A stretch of DNA of 64,000 bases from Bacillus sp. MM2020_4 (lineage in GTDB: Bacteria; Bacillota; Bacilli; Bacillales; Cytobacillaceae), in NCBI RefSeq assembly GCF_011250555.1, contig NZ_JAANMZ010000006.1, forward strand, positions 1 to 64,000, in the 5' to 3' direction. A program made the translations under genes and the position numbers. The notes beneath the pieces were generated by a model. That model saw nothing but the letters and a program-made list of their open reading frames with translations. It was not told the DNA's origin and searched no databases. Of the stretch, positions 9,206-18,741 are shown in pieces; within the stretch, counting starts at the first letter, position 1, and the number at the start of each line of letters is the position of its first letter.

Positions 9206-9235
9206 TTGGTTGGTTTCAAACATTTTCAATATAAT
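9206..9235 (+). promoter_or_regulatory. Sigma-A-type promoter for the lipoprotein gene
   Basis: TTGGTT (9206-9211), an 18-bp spacer, then TATAAT (9230-9235), about 60 bp upstream of the coding start. Confidence 0.45.
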
Positions 9236-9296
9236 GTTTCATCACCTGATTTCCTGGGAATACAATCACCAGTTCGAAAATAAAGGAGGAGTTAAC

Positions 9297-9596
9297 ATGA
9301 ATAAAAAAACACTTCTAACAGGCGGAATGGCGGCCATGTTGACATTTGGCGGGTTGGCCGGCTGCGGCGACGGGGTCGACCAGGATAATGGTATCAGTGA
9401 TGGCGAGCAAAAGGATCAGATTGATGGGGATACTAAAAAGGAAGCGAACGAAACGTATAAGGAAGCGAAGGATAATATTGAAGACGCCAAGAATACTATC
9501 GAGGATGAACTAAAAGAAGAAGGCATCGGTGACGGCGTCGATCAGGATAACGGCATTAGTGATGGCGAAAAGAAGGATGCGCCTGATATACCTTAA
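9297..9596 (+). CDS. Small acidic lipoprotein with a duplicated motif
   Basis: 99 aa. The signal peptide ends in the lipobox LAGC (Cys23). The mature part is hydrophilic, with a central charged helix. The peptide GDGVDQDNGISDGE occurs just after the lipid Cys and again near the C-terminus. The start is ATG 9297 with AAAGGAGGA; the longer frame upstream has no site. It is probably a surface-anchored protein; no family is recognised. Confidence 0.7.
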   Translation: MNKKTLLTGGMAAMLTFGGLAGCGDGVDQDNGISDGEQKDQIDGDTKKEANETYKEAKDNIEDAKNTIEDELKEEGIGDGVDQDNGISDGEKKDAPDIP

Positions 9597-9720
9597 TAGA
9601 AGGGTAAAAAATAGAGCTGATTCGGCGAAAATGTTGAAGCCAAACATTTAAGCGACTCCCTTTTGGTGTAAATTCACACCAACTCAATTGATTTCCAAGA
9701 TAACATTAATGGCATAACCA

Positions 9721-9796
9721 TTCTATCGGCGAAAATTTGAATTCTATCAGCGAATCTCAGGGTTCTATCAGCGAATTTTGCCATTCTATCGGCGAA
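9721..9796. repeat. Phased array: TTCTATCRGCGAA x4, period exactly 21 bp
   Basis: TTCTATCRGCGAA starts at 9721, 9742, 9763 and 9784. Thirteen conserved bases alternate with eight variable ones. It lies between the lipoprotein gene and csbD, just before the sigma-B-type promoter. Confidence 0.8.
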
Positions 9797-9833
9797 TCCA
9801 AGAAAGCAACCATCTATAAGAAAAATATAGATA

Positions 9834-9858
9834 GTTTATTTCTATTTTAATAGGGTAA
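9834..9858 (+). promoter_or_regulatory. Sigma-B-type promoter of csbD
   Basis: GTTTAT (9834-9839), a 13-bp spacer and GGGTAA (9853-9858), each one base from the sigma-B consensus GTTTAA/GGGTAT at correct spacing. csbD genes are known general-stress genes in Bacillus, which supports the reading. Confidence 0.6.
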
Positions 9859-9921
9859 ATAGAATAATAGAAATGAAAACTCTGATTACTAAATCTAGAT
9901 CATATAAAGGAGGAAACGAAC

Positions 9922-10089
9922 ATGAACAAAGATAAATTAAAAGGCAGCCTAGATCAAGTAAAAGGTGAAGCCAAAGAGCAATGGGGTAAATTAACCGATG
10001 ACCGTTCGACCGAAGCGGATGGAAAGCTGGATAAAGCGAAGGGTAAATTGCGCGAAGGCGTTGGCAAAGTGAAGGATAAACTGGACTAA
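9922..10089 (+). CDS. CsbD-family general stress protein
   Basis: A 55-aa soluble, Lys-rich helical protein with the CsbD pattern (KLKGSLDQVKGEAKEQWGKL, then DGKLDKAKGKLREGVGKVKDKL). ATG 9922 follows AAAGGAGGAAAC. A sigma-B-like promoter lies 64 bp upstream and a strong terminator 20 bp downstream, so it is a monocistronic stress gene. The molecular function of the family is unknown. Confidence 0.88.
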   Translation: MNKDKLKGSLDQVKGEAKEQWGKLTDDRSTEADGKLDKAKGKLREGVGKVKDKLD

Positions 10090-10107
10090 TGCAGAAGAGG
10101 CAAAAAG

Positions 10108-10150
10108 AAGAGGCGGGGATTCCCATTAATGGGACCCCGCCTCTCTTTTT
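10108..10150 (+). terminator. Strong intrinsic terminator of csbD
   Basis: AGAGGCGGGGATTCCCA pairs with TGGGACCCCGCCTCT around a short ATTA-type loop, followed by CTTTTTG. Confidence 0.85.
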
Positions 10151-10213
10151 GTTTTCTATCAATACCCCTTTAATTTGACCACGGCTCCCTTCCCCAAAGA
10201 AGCCGACCAAAGG

Positions 10214-10284
10214 ATGAAGCACAGGAACCGTCCCCTGCTTCAGTTCCCCCAAAAAATGAAGCGCAAGAACCGTCCCCTGCTTCA
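10214..10284. repeat. Two direct copies of the AACCGTCCCCTG repeat
   Basis: Units starting ATGAAGC and ending CTGCTTCA at 10214-10242 and 10256-10284 share GAACCGTCCCCTGCTTCA and are 42 bp apart. Read on the minus strand, the nuoN-proximal copy forms TGAAGC...GCTTCA followed by T6, so it could act as the nuo terminator. A related copy is inverted at 3959-3982. Confidence 0.7.
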
Positions 10285-11772
10285 CTACTTCAAATTATTC
10301 AAAAAGTCGAGCGCGATGTTTGGCATGATCCCAAACAGTACAGATCCGACGACGGCGACGAGCAAGACGACGACGATACCGAATGGAATGTTCAGCTTGC
10401 GATCGTCAGTTGCCGGGCGGAAGAACATTTGTGTCATGACACCGAAATAATAGAAGTACGAAACAACGGTTGTCGCAATCATAATCGCTGCCAGTACATA
10501 ATGCGGTGTACCGGCGAAGGCGCCGACAAAAATGTTTAATTTGCCGATGAAGCCGGCAGTGCCCGGGAAGCCTGCCAGGGAAACGAGTAAAATTCCCATT
10601 AGGACGGCTAGTACAGGTGAGCGGCGGTAAAGGCCGGCAAAGTCGGCAATCTGCGTGCTGCCGGACTTTTCGGTCACTACTTGGATGACCGCAAACGCGC
10701 CAAGGTTCATTAACATGTATGCAAGCAAGTAGAACCAAATCGAATAAATCATATTCGTGCTCAGTGTCGTTAGTGCCACCAGGATATAACCGGCATGGGC
10801 GATACTGGAATAGGCAAACATCCGTTTAATATTCGATTGTTTCAAGGCAACGACGTTACCGACAATCATCGTGACTGCGGCAATAACGGCAAGGTAGTCA
10901 TGCATTTTAAACAAGATACTTTCACCATTGGCACCCGTTGGCGCGGCATTGTAGAATACCGCAATTAGAATCCGGATAACGATGACGAAGCCGGCAGTCT
11001 TCGAAATGACGCTTAAGAAGGCCGTAACTGGTGTCGGCGCACCCTGATACACATCTGGTGCCCACATATGGAACGGTGCCGCTGCCAGTTTGAACGATAA
11101 TCCGACAAGAATCATTAAAAACGCAAGTCCGAGCAGATAGGCCTGCTGACCATCAGAAATCGCCGATACTGTCGTGGCAATTTCAAAAAGATTGGTTGAT
11201 CCGGTCAAGCCGTACACATAGCTCATCCCAAACAACGTGATCGAGGTGGAAATACCGCCATTGATGACGTATTTCATCGCCGATTCATTCGATTGCCTGT
11301 TGTGCTTCTTGATGCCAGCTAAGATATAGGAAGGAATCGATAACAATTCTAACCCAATAAATAACGTGATTAAGTCACCGCTTGATGTCATAATCATCGC
11401 ACCAAGCAAAGCTGCTAAGAATAAGTAATAAAATTCGCCGCGATAGTCTTCAAGGCCTTCTTTTGCCTCATAGCTGATCGCTAAAAAGAGCACAAGTGCC
11501 CCTCCGACGAGCAGGATGAGTTTGAACGCTTTTCCGAATACATCAAGTGTGAAGGAATCGTCTAAAATTGAAGTCGCCTCCGTGCCAAGCAGGCTGGCAA
11601 CCGCGATGATAGCCGCTACTACCCCGGCGATCCCGATCCAGCCGAGGATGCGGCGATCTTGTCTTTTCGGTAAAAATAAATCCAACAATGTCAATAGTGC
11701 GATGACGCCAAGGATGATGAACTCAGGCGTCATGACACTCCAGTTAAATGATTTCAATGTCTCTATATCCAT
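10285..11772 (-). CDS. nuoN: NADH-quinone oxidoreductase subunit N
   Basis: 495 aa, an antiporter-like membrane subunit of complex I with about 14 helices, and the usual length for NuoN. Conserved buried charges can be seen in FIGLELLSIPSYILAG, SFKLAAAPFHMWAPDVYQGAPTP-type sequence and KRMFAYSSIAHAGYI. It is the last gene of the nuo operon, 6 bp after nuoM. Role: proton translocation in the membrane arm. Confidence 0.95.
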   Translation of the reverse strand: MDIETLKSFNWSVMTPEFIILGVIALLTLLDLFLPKRQDRRILGWIGIAGVVAAIIAVASLLGTEATSILDDSFTLDVFGKAFKLILLVGGALVLFLAISYEAKEGLEDYRGEFYYLFLAALLGAMIMTSSGDLITLFIGLELLSIPSYILAGIKKHNRQSNESAMKYVINGGISTSITLFGMSYVYGLTGSTNLFEIATTVSAISDGQQAYLLGLAFLMILVGLSFKLAAAPFHMWAPDVYQGAPTPVTAFLSVISKTAGFVIVIRILIAVFYNAAPTGANGESILFKMHDYLAVIAAVTMIVGNVVALKQSNIKRMFAYSSIAHAGYILVALTTLSTNMIYSIWFYLLAYMLMNLGAFAVIQVVTEKSGSTQIADFAGLYRRSPVLAVLMGILLVSLAGFPGTAGFIGKLNIFVGAFAGTPHYVLAAIMIATTVVSYFYYFGVMTQMFFRPATDDRKLNIPFGIVVVLLVAVVGSVLFGIMPNIALDFLNNLK

Positions 11773-11778
11773 CCTTCA

Positions 11779-13287
11779 TCACCCTCCTAACCCTATCATG
11801 ATCGTTTCAAGTGTAGTTTGCAGCGGAGAGCTTAGAACACTTGGGTAAACCCCGATTAACACGATTAGACCCATTAAAACAACGACTGGCACGAATTCGA
11901 CCCCTTTTAAGTCAAGGACACCGGTAAATTCGCGGTGTGACTTGCCGTAGGTGATACCGAGTACTGCGCGGAGCAAGTATGCAGCCGTCATGATAATTCC
12001 AATCGTCCCGACAGCCGCAATCCATGGCAATTCTTTGAACAAGCCAAGGAAGGCCATAAATTCACTGACAAAACCGGACATACCTGGAAGCCCAAGTGAC
12101 GCCATCCCGCCGGCTAGCAAGAAGCCTGCGGCAATCGGCATCCCCTTCGCCATGCCGCCAAGGTTTTCCATGAGCGACGTATCTGTCCGCTCGTAAATGA
12201 TGCCAACCAAGAAGAACAATAACGCAGAAATCAATCCGTGTGATACCACTTGAAAAATCGCCCCTTGGACCCCTGCTTCGTTTAGTGCCGCAAGTCCAAT
12301 TAAAACGATTCCCATGTGGGAAATGGATGAATAGGCCAAAACCATTTTAAAATCTGTTTGAATGAATGCTAGGAATGCCCCGTAGAGGAGGTTAATCACG
12401 CCAAGGACTGCGATAATGGTCGCAAGCGTTTCAAACTGCTCGGGAAAAATCCCCATTCCAAATCGGATTAAGCCGTACGCACCTATTTTTAATAGAATCC
12501 CAGAGTGAATCATCACTACAGATGGCGGTGCTTGAACGTGCACCTTCAACATCCAGCTGTGCAATGGGAAAATCGGTAATTTCACACCGAATGCAATTAA
12601 TAGACTGATTAACAGTCCAAGTTTTAGATCGCTAGACAGCGGTGCACTTGGGTCTGCCATGATTTGTGTTAATAAATCAATATTTGTTGTCCCTGTTTTT
12701 GCAAATAGAATCATAATTACGATCAGGAGCACGGCAGAACCTAGACCGTTATAGATTAAGAAGCTGTAAGCTGCTTTTTCTTTTTCAAAATAGCCCCATT
12801 TTCCGATTAAGAAGAACGTCGGAATGAGCGTGACTTCAAAAAAGATAAAGAACAGGATTAAGTTTTCAGCGGTAAAGACGCCGAGCATGCCGATTTCTAA
12901 AAGAAGGAAGAGCATAAAGTAGCCTTTCCATTCTTTTTTTACAAACCGCGCAGCAGCAATCGCTGATAGTGTTGCGACGATCGCGGTGAGAACCACGAGC
13001 AAGAGCTGAAAGCCGCTGAGGCCTAGTTCATAATACACCGAATAGATTGGCTCTTGGACGTTCATGCCGCGGAATTGAATCCACGCTTTTGAGACCGAAA
13101 AGTCGGCGAGATCCTTGCCCCATTGAAAATGGAGATAGGCGGCTATGGCCAGCAATAATGCCGGCAATGTCGCAAGAAAGCCAACTAGTTTGATTAGTTT
13201 TTCTGACGTTTTTGGCAAAAATGCTAAAACGATGATTCCTAGTAAAGGGGAGAATACTAGGAATGATAGAACAGAATGCAAATTCAT
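11779..13287 (-). CDS. nuoM: NADH-quinone oxidoreductase subunit M
   Basis: 502-aa antiporter-like subunit. The motif KLPIFPLHSWMLKVHVQAPP with the conserved Lys, FFEVTLIPTFFLIG with the key Glu, and KMVLAYSSISHMGIV are all present. It overlaps nuoL by 4 bp. Role: proton pumping in the membrane arm of complex I. Confidence 0.95.
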   Translation of the reverse strand: MNLHSVLSFLVFSPLLGIIVLAFLPKTSEKLIKLVGFLATLPALLLAIAAYLHFQWGKDLADFSVSKAWIQFRGMNVQEPIYSVYYELGLSGFQLLLVVLTAIVATLSAIAAARFVKKEWKGYFMLFLLLEIGMLGVFTAENLILFFIFFEVTLIPTFFLIGKWGYFEKEKAAYSFLIYNGLGSAVLLIVIMILFAKTGTTNIDLLTQIMADPSAPLSSDLKLGLLISLLIAFGVKLPIFPLHSWMLKVHVQAPPSVVMIHSGILLKIGAYGLIRFGMGIFPEQFETLATIIAVLGVINLLYGAFLAFIQTDFKMVLAYSSISHMGIVLIGLAALNEAGVQGAIFQVVSHGLISALLFFLVGIIYERTDTSLMENLGGMAKGMPIAAGFLLAGGMASLGLPGMSGFVSEFMAFLGLFKELPWIAAVGTIGIIMTAAYLLRAVLGITYGKSHREFTGVLDLKGVEFVPVVVLMGLIVLIGVYPSVLSSPLQTTLETIMIGLGG

Positions 13288-15152
13288 CGTAAGTACCCCC
13301 CTGTTAACGCAAAGATGACGGCGAGCAGTGCAAGTCCGATAAAGGCGACTGCGCCATATGTTTGAACCTGGCCGGACTGCATTTTCGAACCGGCACCGCC
13401 AATTCCTTGGACAATCCCGACCACCCCTTTGACAAGTCCTTCAACGATGAAGACATCAATGAATTTGAGCAGGTAGCTGAAGGCTGTTGTCGCAGCCATG
13501 ATGGTCATTTTATAAAACTCATCCACATAGTATTTGTTCAGTAAAATCGTATGCAGGGCGTCACCCGTGCCACTTAACCAGTTGCGGGCGATGCTGCGTT
13601 TGCCGTACATCAAGTATGCAAGGTAGATTCCCGCTAAGGAAACAATGGTTGCCGCGATCATGATCCACACAGGACCTTCCATGTGACCGTGACCAAGGGC
13701 TGGGTTTCCGTCGACGAGCCAGTCGCCAAGGAACGAGCCGAACCATGGTGTGTTCACATAACCGGCAATGATGGCTAAAACGCCGAGCAGAATCATCGGG
13801 TACGTCATGTTGCTTGGTGATTCGTGCACATTTTTTTGATGGCCGCGCGCCTCACCGGTGAAGACCATGAAGAACAAGCGGAACATATAAAATGCGGTCA
13901 TGAATGCTGCGATTAACGCAAGCAAAAAGAGAACTGGATGTCCGCCTTCCCATGCCGCAATTAAAATTTCATCTTTACTGAAGAATCCAGATAGCCCCGG
14001 TACACCGCTGATGGCGAGTGTCCCGATTAGGAATAACGGTCCGGTCAGTTTTAACTTTTTCCAAAGTCCGCCCATTTCCTCGATATTCTGCGTGTGAACC
14101 GCGTGAATCACGGAACCGGCAGCAAGGAAGAGAAGCGCCTTGAAAAATGCATGTGTCATCAAGTGGAACACACCCGCCACATAGCCGGCCGAACCAAGTG
14201 CGAGCATCATGTAGCCGAGCTGTGAGACAGTTGAATAAGCGAGTACTCTTTTGATATCGGTTTGCACAAGCCCGATGCTTGCGGCAAAAATGGCAGTGAA
14301 CGCACCAATGGTAGCAATGGTGAGCAGCGCTGTTTTGCTTGCAGCGAACAGTGGGAATAGAGCAGCGACTAAATAGACACCGGCAGCAACCATTGTTGCG
14401 GCGTGGATTAAGGCCGAAACAGGTGTCGGACCTTCCATCGCATCTGGAAGCCATGTGTGGAGCGGGAATTGGCCTGATTTTCCGACTGCTCCGATAAAAA
14501 TTAAGATCGCTGTTAAAGTAATCATCGTTTGTGATACAGCACCGGCATCGATCGCCGCGAAAATGTCGCTGTATTCAAATGATTTCGTTTCCCAGAAGAG
14601 CAGGATCATGCCGATGAAGAGACCAACGTCCCCGATCCGGGTCATGATGAACGCCTTTTTGGCAGCGGCCTTTGCTTCTTCTTTGTAATAATAAAAACCG
14701 ATTAATAGGAAGGAACCAACACCAACAAGCTCCCAGAAAATATAGGTTTGCAGCAGGTTTGGCGAAATAACCAGACCGAGCATGGCAAACGTAAATAATC
14801 CTAAATAGGCATAGAATACTGGGAACCGCTCATCTCCATGCATGTACCCTTTGGAGTAGGTATGTACTAAGAAACTGACGAGCGATACGATAAACAGCAT
14901 CAATGCATTTAATTGATTCACTTCAAAGCCCGCTGTTAGATGCAGATCTCCTATCGTGAGCCAGTCAAACTTATGTTCGTAGGTTGGCTCTGAAAAGCGC
15001 TCAAATAACACCAAAATCGAATAGATAAGCGAGGCCAATGTGAAGAGAATCCCCACATATGCGCTCGCCTCCTTCAGTCGCTTACCGAATAGAAGAAGGA
15101 TCAAAAACGATAATAGCGGGAAAAGCGGTATGAGCCATGCATTTTCCATCAT
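13284..15152 (-). CDS. nuoL: NADH-quinone oxidoreductase subunit L
   Basis: 622 aa, matching NuoL length, with the distal antiporter module (FWELVGVGSFLLIGFYYYKEE, KSGQFPLHTWLPDAMEGPTPVSALIHAATMVAAG) and the C-terminal lateral-helix region. The frame is open to 15248, but those extra codons fall in repeat DNA. ATG 15152 has AAGGGGA upstream and gives the normal MMENAW start. The 134-bp gap to nuoK holds a repeat element. Confidence 0.95.
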   Translation of the reverse strand: MMENAWLIPLFPLLSFLILLLFGKRLKEASAYVGILFTLASLIYSILVLFERFSEPTYEHKFDWLTIGDLHLTAGFEVNQLNALMLFIVSLVSFLVHTYSKGYMHGDERFPVFYAYLGLFTFAMLGLVISPNLLQTYIFWELVGVGSFLLIGFYYYKEEAKAAAKKAFIMTRIGDVGLFIGMILLFWETKSFEYSDIFAAIDAGAVSQTMITLTAILIFIGAVGKSGQFPLHTWLPDAMEGPTPVSALIHAATMVAAGVYLVAALFPLFAASKTALLTIATIGAFTAIFAASIGLVQTDIKRVLAYSTVSQLGYMMLALGSAGYVAGVFHLMTHAFFKALLFLAAGSVIHAVHTQNIEEMGGLWKKLKLTGPLFLIGTLAISGVPGLSGFFSKDEILIAAWEGGHPVLFLLALIAAFMTAFYMFRLFFMVFTGEARGHQKNVHESPSNMTYPMILLGVLAIIAGYVNTPWFGSFLGDWLVDGNPALGHGHMEGPVWIMIAATIVSLAGIYLAYLMYGKRSIARNWLSGTGDALHTILLNKYYVDEFYKMTIMAATTAFSYLLKFIDVFIVEGLVKGVVGIVQGIGGAGSKMQSGQVQTYGAVAFIGLALLAVIFALTGGYLR

Positions 15153-15187
15153 TATCACTATCCCCTTTATTCGGGCGGTGACACGGC

Positions 15188-15272
15188 GGTGCCTGTCACA
15201 ACCCGAATTTTGTCGATTATGGTGCCTGTCACCCTTAACCACTCTCACATAGGAGAAATGGTGTCAGGCACC
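15188..15272. repeat. GGTGCCTGTCACC / GGTGTCAGGCACC element inside the nuo operon
   Basis: Half sites lie at 15188-15200 (degenerate), 15221-15233 and 15260-15272. The last two are inverted and span exactly 52 bp, the same span as copies at 33795, 39754 and 44904. Confidence 0.75.
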
Positions 15273-15285
15273 CAAAGTTGTCTGT

Positions 15286-15600
15286 CTAGTTTTTCATTGT
15301 GTCAATTTCGTCGATGTTGACGGTTTTCTTGCTGCGGTAGAGCGATATTAGGATCGCGAGTCCGACAGCGGCTTCGGCTGCTGCCACACAGATGGCAAAC
15401 AGGGCGAAGATTTGGCCTGTAATGGATGGATTTAATCCATATTTGCTAAAGGTCACCAGGTTAATATTGACGGCATTTAGCATCAATTCAATCGAAATCA
15501 ACACGATAACCGTATTTTTTTTCGTTAATGCACCGTATAGTCCGATGCAGAATAAGATCAGTGCAAGCGCCAGGAAGGCTGAAGCGGGAATTGAACTCAT
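15286..15600 (-). CDS. nuoK: NADH-quinone oxidoreductase subunit K
   Basis: 104 aa with three membrane helices. The conserved Glu in [14 protein letters not shown] and a second Glu in [13 protein letters not shown] are the buried carboxylates of the E-channel. It overlaps nuoJ by 4 bp (ATGA type). Confidence 0.95.
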   Translation of the reverse strand: MSSIPASAFLALALILFCIGLYGALTKKNTVIVLISIELMLNAVNINLVTFSKYGLNPSITGQIFALFAICVAAAEAAVGLAILISLYRSKKTVNIDEIDTMKN

Positions 15601-16115
15601 TCCTTATCCGCCTCCTTCTTCTCGGTTTTTGCCAAAATAATCGCACCAACTAAGGCCGCTAAAAGTAAAACAGATGTTAATTCAAACGGAATAATATATT
15701 TCGAGTAAAGTGCTTCCCCAATTTGCATCGTATTGTTTTCATGAAGCTTCGTCGGCACTTGGTCGATATTGAAATTGTAAATCCCAATGTAGACAGCAAA
15801 GGCAAAGCCAAGAATCCCTAAAAACAAAAGCAGCTTTCTCCATTTACCCGTTTTTGGCTCACTTTCGTCATCATGCTTTGTTAACATGATACCAAACAGC
15901 ATGATAATCGTGATGGCACCGGAATAAATCAAGATTTGTACAGCGGCCACGAATTCCGCGGAAAGCAGTACATAGATACCGGCAATGGCGACGAAAGTGA
16001 AGATAAGGGCAACGACCATATGAACGACTTTGTTTAGGTTCAATAGAAGCACGCCGCCGATAATCGCAACAAGTGCGAGTCCCATAAAAGCGAGGAATTC
16101 GCCTGAAAATGTCAT
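15597..16115 (-). CDS. nuoJ: NADH-quinone oxidoreductase subunit J
   Basis: 172 aa with five membrane helices and the NuoJ motif [21 protein letters not shown] (the pi-bulge helix). It overlaps nuoI and nuoK by 4 bp on each side, indicating coupled translation. Confidence 0.95.
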   Translation of the reverse strand: MTFSGEFLAFMGLALVAIIGGVLLLNLNKVVHMVVALIFTFVAIAGIYVLLSAEFVAAVQILIYSGAITIIMLFGIMLTKHDDESEPKTGKWRKLLLFLGILGFAFAVYIGIYNFNIDQVPTKLHENNTMQIGEALYSKYIIPFELTSVLLLAALVGAIILAKTEKKEADKE

Positions 16116-16540
16116 GCTTTATTCACCTGCCGTATGTTTTCGTCGTTTTCATCTAACCATTCCAGGTTTTTAAATAACATGTCGCGGCTGTATTCAGCGA
16201 GCTCAAAGTTATTGGTCATGATAATCGCTTCAGTTGGGCAAACCTCCGTACATAAGTCACAAAGGATGCAAATCTCGAAGTTAATATCATATGTGTCGAT
16301 AATTTTTCCCTTTTTCGTTGGATCCGGATGCTTCTTACCCGTCAATTGAATACAATCCGTCGGGCAGATCTGCGCACATTGATTACAAACAATACACTTC
16401 TCCGGATAAAACTTTTGAATCCCGCGGAAGCGGTCTGGCAGCGGAAGCGGCTCGTTTGGATAATCATACGTAACCTTCTCGCGTGATAATTGTTTAAGGG
16501 TATATTTCAAGCCTTTAAATACTCCAAGCACGTTTTTCAC
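16112..16540 (-). CDS. nuoI: NADH-quinone oxidoreductase subunit I (2 x 4Fe-4S)
   Basis: 142 aa with two 4Fe-4S motifs, CIVCNQCAQICP and CILCDLCTEVCP, which carry the N6a and N6b clusters. The N-terminal amphipathic helix attaches it to the membrane arm. It passes electrons to NuoB. The gap to nuoH contains a repeat half site. Confidence 0.95.
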   Translation of the reverse strand: MKNVLGVFKGLKYTLKQLSREKVTYDYPNEPLPLPDRFRGIQKFYPEKCIVCNQCAQICPTDCIQLTGKKHPDPTKKGKIIDTYDINFEICILCDLCTEVCPTEAIIMTNNFELAEYSRDMLFKNLEWLDENDENIRQVNKA

Positions 16541-16566
16541 CCCTTTTACAGTCTAAAAATTGTTAT

Positions 16567-16628
16567 TGGTGTAAGAAACCGTTTCGCGCACTTATACAGT
16601 GTAAATGCAGTTATAGGTGTCAGGCACC
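16567..16628. repeat. Degenerate plus intact GGTGTCAGGCACC half sites between nuoI and nuoH
   Basis: GGTGTAAGAAACC at 16567-16579 and GGTGTCAGGCACC at 16616-16628 are direct and span 62 bp, close to the 61-bp span of the copies at 36346 and 42201. Confidence 0.55.
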
Positions 16629-16633
16629 ATCGA

Positions 16634-17638
16634 TTAGAAAAATAATGATTTAAGTAAAGCGGTTAGGAAGATGTTTGCCAAGGCGATTGGCAATAATACT
16701 TTCCAACCAAATTCCATGAGTCTGTCGGCACGGAATCGTGGCAATGTGCTGCGAATCCAGAAGTAAACAAAGACAACCATACAAAACTTAAGGGCAAACC
16801 AGACTGCGCCCGGGATAAAGCTAAGGAACGCAAATGGCGCCAACCATCCACCAAGGAACACGACCGTAATCAATGTCGACATTCCGAAGACATACACATA
16901 CTCGGAAAGCATGAAGAACGCCCAGCGGAATCCGGCATACTCAACGAAGTAACCGGCAACAAGTTCATTCTCCGACTCCGGCAAGTCAAATGGCGTCCGG
17001 TTTAATTCGGCAATCGATGCGATAAAAAAGACGATAAAGCCAATCGGCTGCAAGAGAATAAACCAACCATGCTTTTGCTGCATTACAATGTCATTTAAAT
17101 TTAAGCTTCCAGAGAGTAAAATAACGCCAAGGACCGCCATGACCAATGGAATTTCATACGAAATCATCTGTGCCGCAGCCCGCATGCCTCCTAAGAGTGC
17201 ATACTTATTATTCGATGCCCAGCCGCCCAATACCATCCCAAAGACGGTTAAACCGGAAACGGCAATATAATACAGTAACCCGACATTAATATCGGCAAAT
17301 TGAAACTTATCGGTAAACGGCAATGTTGCCAGGACCAAAAATGATGGCGCAAACGCAATTACCGGCGCCAGAATAAATAATGGCCTGTCAGCTGCTTTCG
17401 GAATGATATCCTCTTTTAGTAACAGCTTCAAAACGTCAGCGACCGTTTGCAGCAACCCAAAGCGTCCACCCAGTTGGTTTGGACCGTGACGCAGCTGCAT
17501 GTACCCCATTACTTTCCGTTCTGCTAAAATCCCGTAAGTAACGAAGCCTAATACGACTAAAAGCAAGACCGCACCGAGTAAAAAGAAGATCCCGAAATTG
17601 GCCCAGCCGGGACTTGAATGGAGCAAATCTTCCATCAT
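16634..17638 (-). CDS. nuoH: NADH-quinone oxidoreductase subunit H
   Basis: 334 aa with eight membrane helices, containing [19 protein letters not shown] and [20 protein letters not shown], the charged loops that line the quinone chamber. The start ATG 17638 overlaps the nuoD stop (TAATG), with GGAGGTG upstream. Confidence 0.95.
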   Translation of the reverse strand: MMEDLLHSSPGWANFGIFFLLGAVLLLVVLGFVTYGILAERKVMGYMQLRHGPNQLGGRFGLLQTVADVLKLLLKEDIIPKAADRPLFILAPVIAFAPSFLVLATLPFTDKFQFADINVGLLYYIAVSGLTVFGMVLGGWASNNKYALLGGMRAAAQMISYEIPLVMAVLGVILLSGSLNLNDIVMQQKHGWFILLQPIGFIVFFIASIAELNRTPFDLPESENELVAGYFVEYAGFRWAFFMLSEYVYVFGMSTLITVVFLGGWLAPFAFLSFIPGAVWFALKFCMVVFVYFWIRSTLPRFRADRLMEFGWKVLLPIALANIFLTALLKSLFF

Positions 17639-18738
17639 TAGCCGTCCACCTCCCCAAGGACAATATCAATTGCCCCTAAAATAGCAATCAGATTTGCAAT
17701 ATTTTCGCCTACTAATAGTTTCGGGAGAATTTGCAGATTATAGAATGATGGTCTTCTAAACTTCAAGCGATACGGCTCTTTTTTTCCATCACTGGCAATA
17801 TAGCAGCCAATTTCGCCGCGCGGCGATTCGATTCGGACAAAGGCTTCCCCTTTTGGCGCCTTGATGATTTTCGGCACCTTAGCAAGAATCTCACCTTCAG
17901 CCGGAAATTGTTCAACGGCCTGCTCAAGTATTCTGAGCGATTGTTCAATCTCGATAAGACGAAGATTATACCGTGCCAAACAGTCGCCATCCTCTAATGT
18001 CGGAACATCAAAATCAAAACGGTCGTAAATCGAATACGGCTCATCTTTGCGAAGATCCCATTTCACCCCGGTACAGCGCAAATTCGGGCCGCTGAGGGAA
18101 TAGTGGATGGCCTCTTCTTTCGTATAGCGGCCAATTCCTTTTACCCTGTCTAAAAAGATTTCATTGCCGCTGACAAGCGAATGATAGCCGACAAGCTGCT
18201 CACGCATATAGGGGATAAAGTCTCTCAGCCTGTCAATCCAGCCTTCAGGCGCATCCCACTTCACACCGCCCACACGCATATAGTTGAACGTTAAACGTGC
18301 ACCGGATAACTCGTTCAGCATATTGATAATCATCTCGCGGTCACGGAAGGCATAGATGAATGGGCTCGTCGCCCCAAGGTCAAGGATGTAGGTGCCCCAA
18401 GCAACAAGGTGGCTGGCGATACGCCCAAGCTCCATGGCAATCACACGCAGATATTCCGCACGTTCCGGCACTTGAGTCCCCATCATCGTTTCGACCGCAT
18501 GACAAATCACATAGTTGTTGGTCATCGCTGACAGATAGTCCATCCGGTCGGTATAAGGAATAATCTGTGTATACTGCAGATTTTCTGCTAATTTTTCCGT
18601 TCCGCGGTGTAAGTAACCGATGACAGGCGTAGCTTCCGTAATGATTTCCCCATCAATTTTAATCACAAGCCGGAATACTCCGTGCGTACTAGGATGCTGA
18701 GGACCGACGTTAAGTAACATTTCTTCTGTTCTAATCAT
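17638..18738 (-). CDS. nuoD: NADH-quinone oxidoreductase subunit D
   Basis: The 366-aa 49-kDa-type subunit. The N-terminal [15 protein letters not shown] holds the quinone-site His residues; [16 protein letters not shown] and the C-terminal GEVDG are also present. With NuoB it forms the quinone-reduction site. It follows nuoC by 3 bp. Confidence 0.95.
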   Translation of the reverse strand: MIRTEEMLLNVGPQHPSTHGVFRLVIKIDGEIITEATPVIGYLHRGTEKLAENLQYTQIIPYTDRMDYLSAMTNNYVICHAVETMMGTQVPERAEYLRVIAMELGRIASHLVAWGTYILDLGATSPFIYAFRDREMIINMLNELSGARLTFNYMRVGGVKWDAPEGWIDRLRDFIPYMREQLVGYHSLVSGNEIFLDRVKGIGRYTKEEAIHYSLSGPNLRCTGVKWDLRKDEPYSIYDRFDFDVPTLEDGDCLARYNLRLIEIEQSLRILEQAVEQFPAEGEILAKVPKIIKAPKGEAFVRIESPRGEIGCYIASDGKKEPYRLKFRRPSFYNLQILPKLLVGENIANLIAILGAIDIVLGEVDG

Positions 18739-18741
18739 TGG

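Noticed and set aside
9721-9796. CRISPR-like appearance of the phased arrays
   Set aside because: Unit length (13 bp repeat, 8 bp spacer) is far too short for CRISPR, and no cas genes are in the window.
15153-15248. 32-residue N-terminal extension of NuoL
   Set aside because: It is encoded by repeat DNA. ATG 15152 has the ribosome binding site and gives the normal NuoL length.
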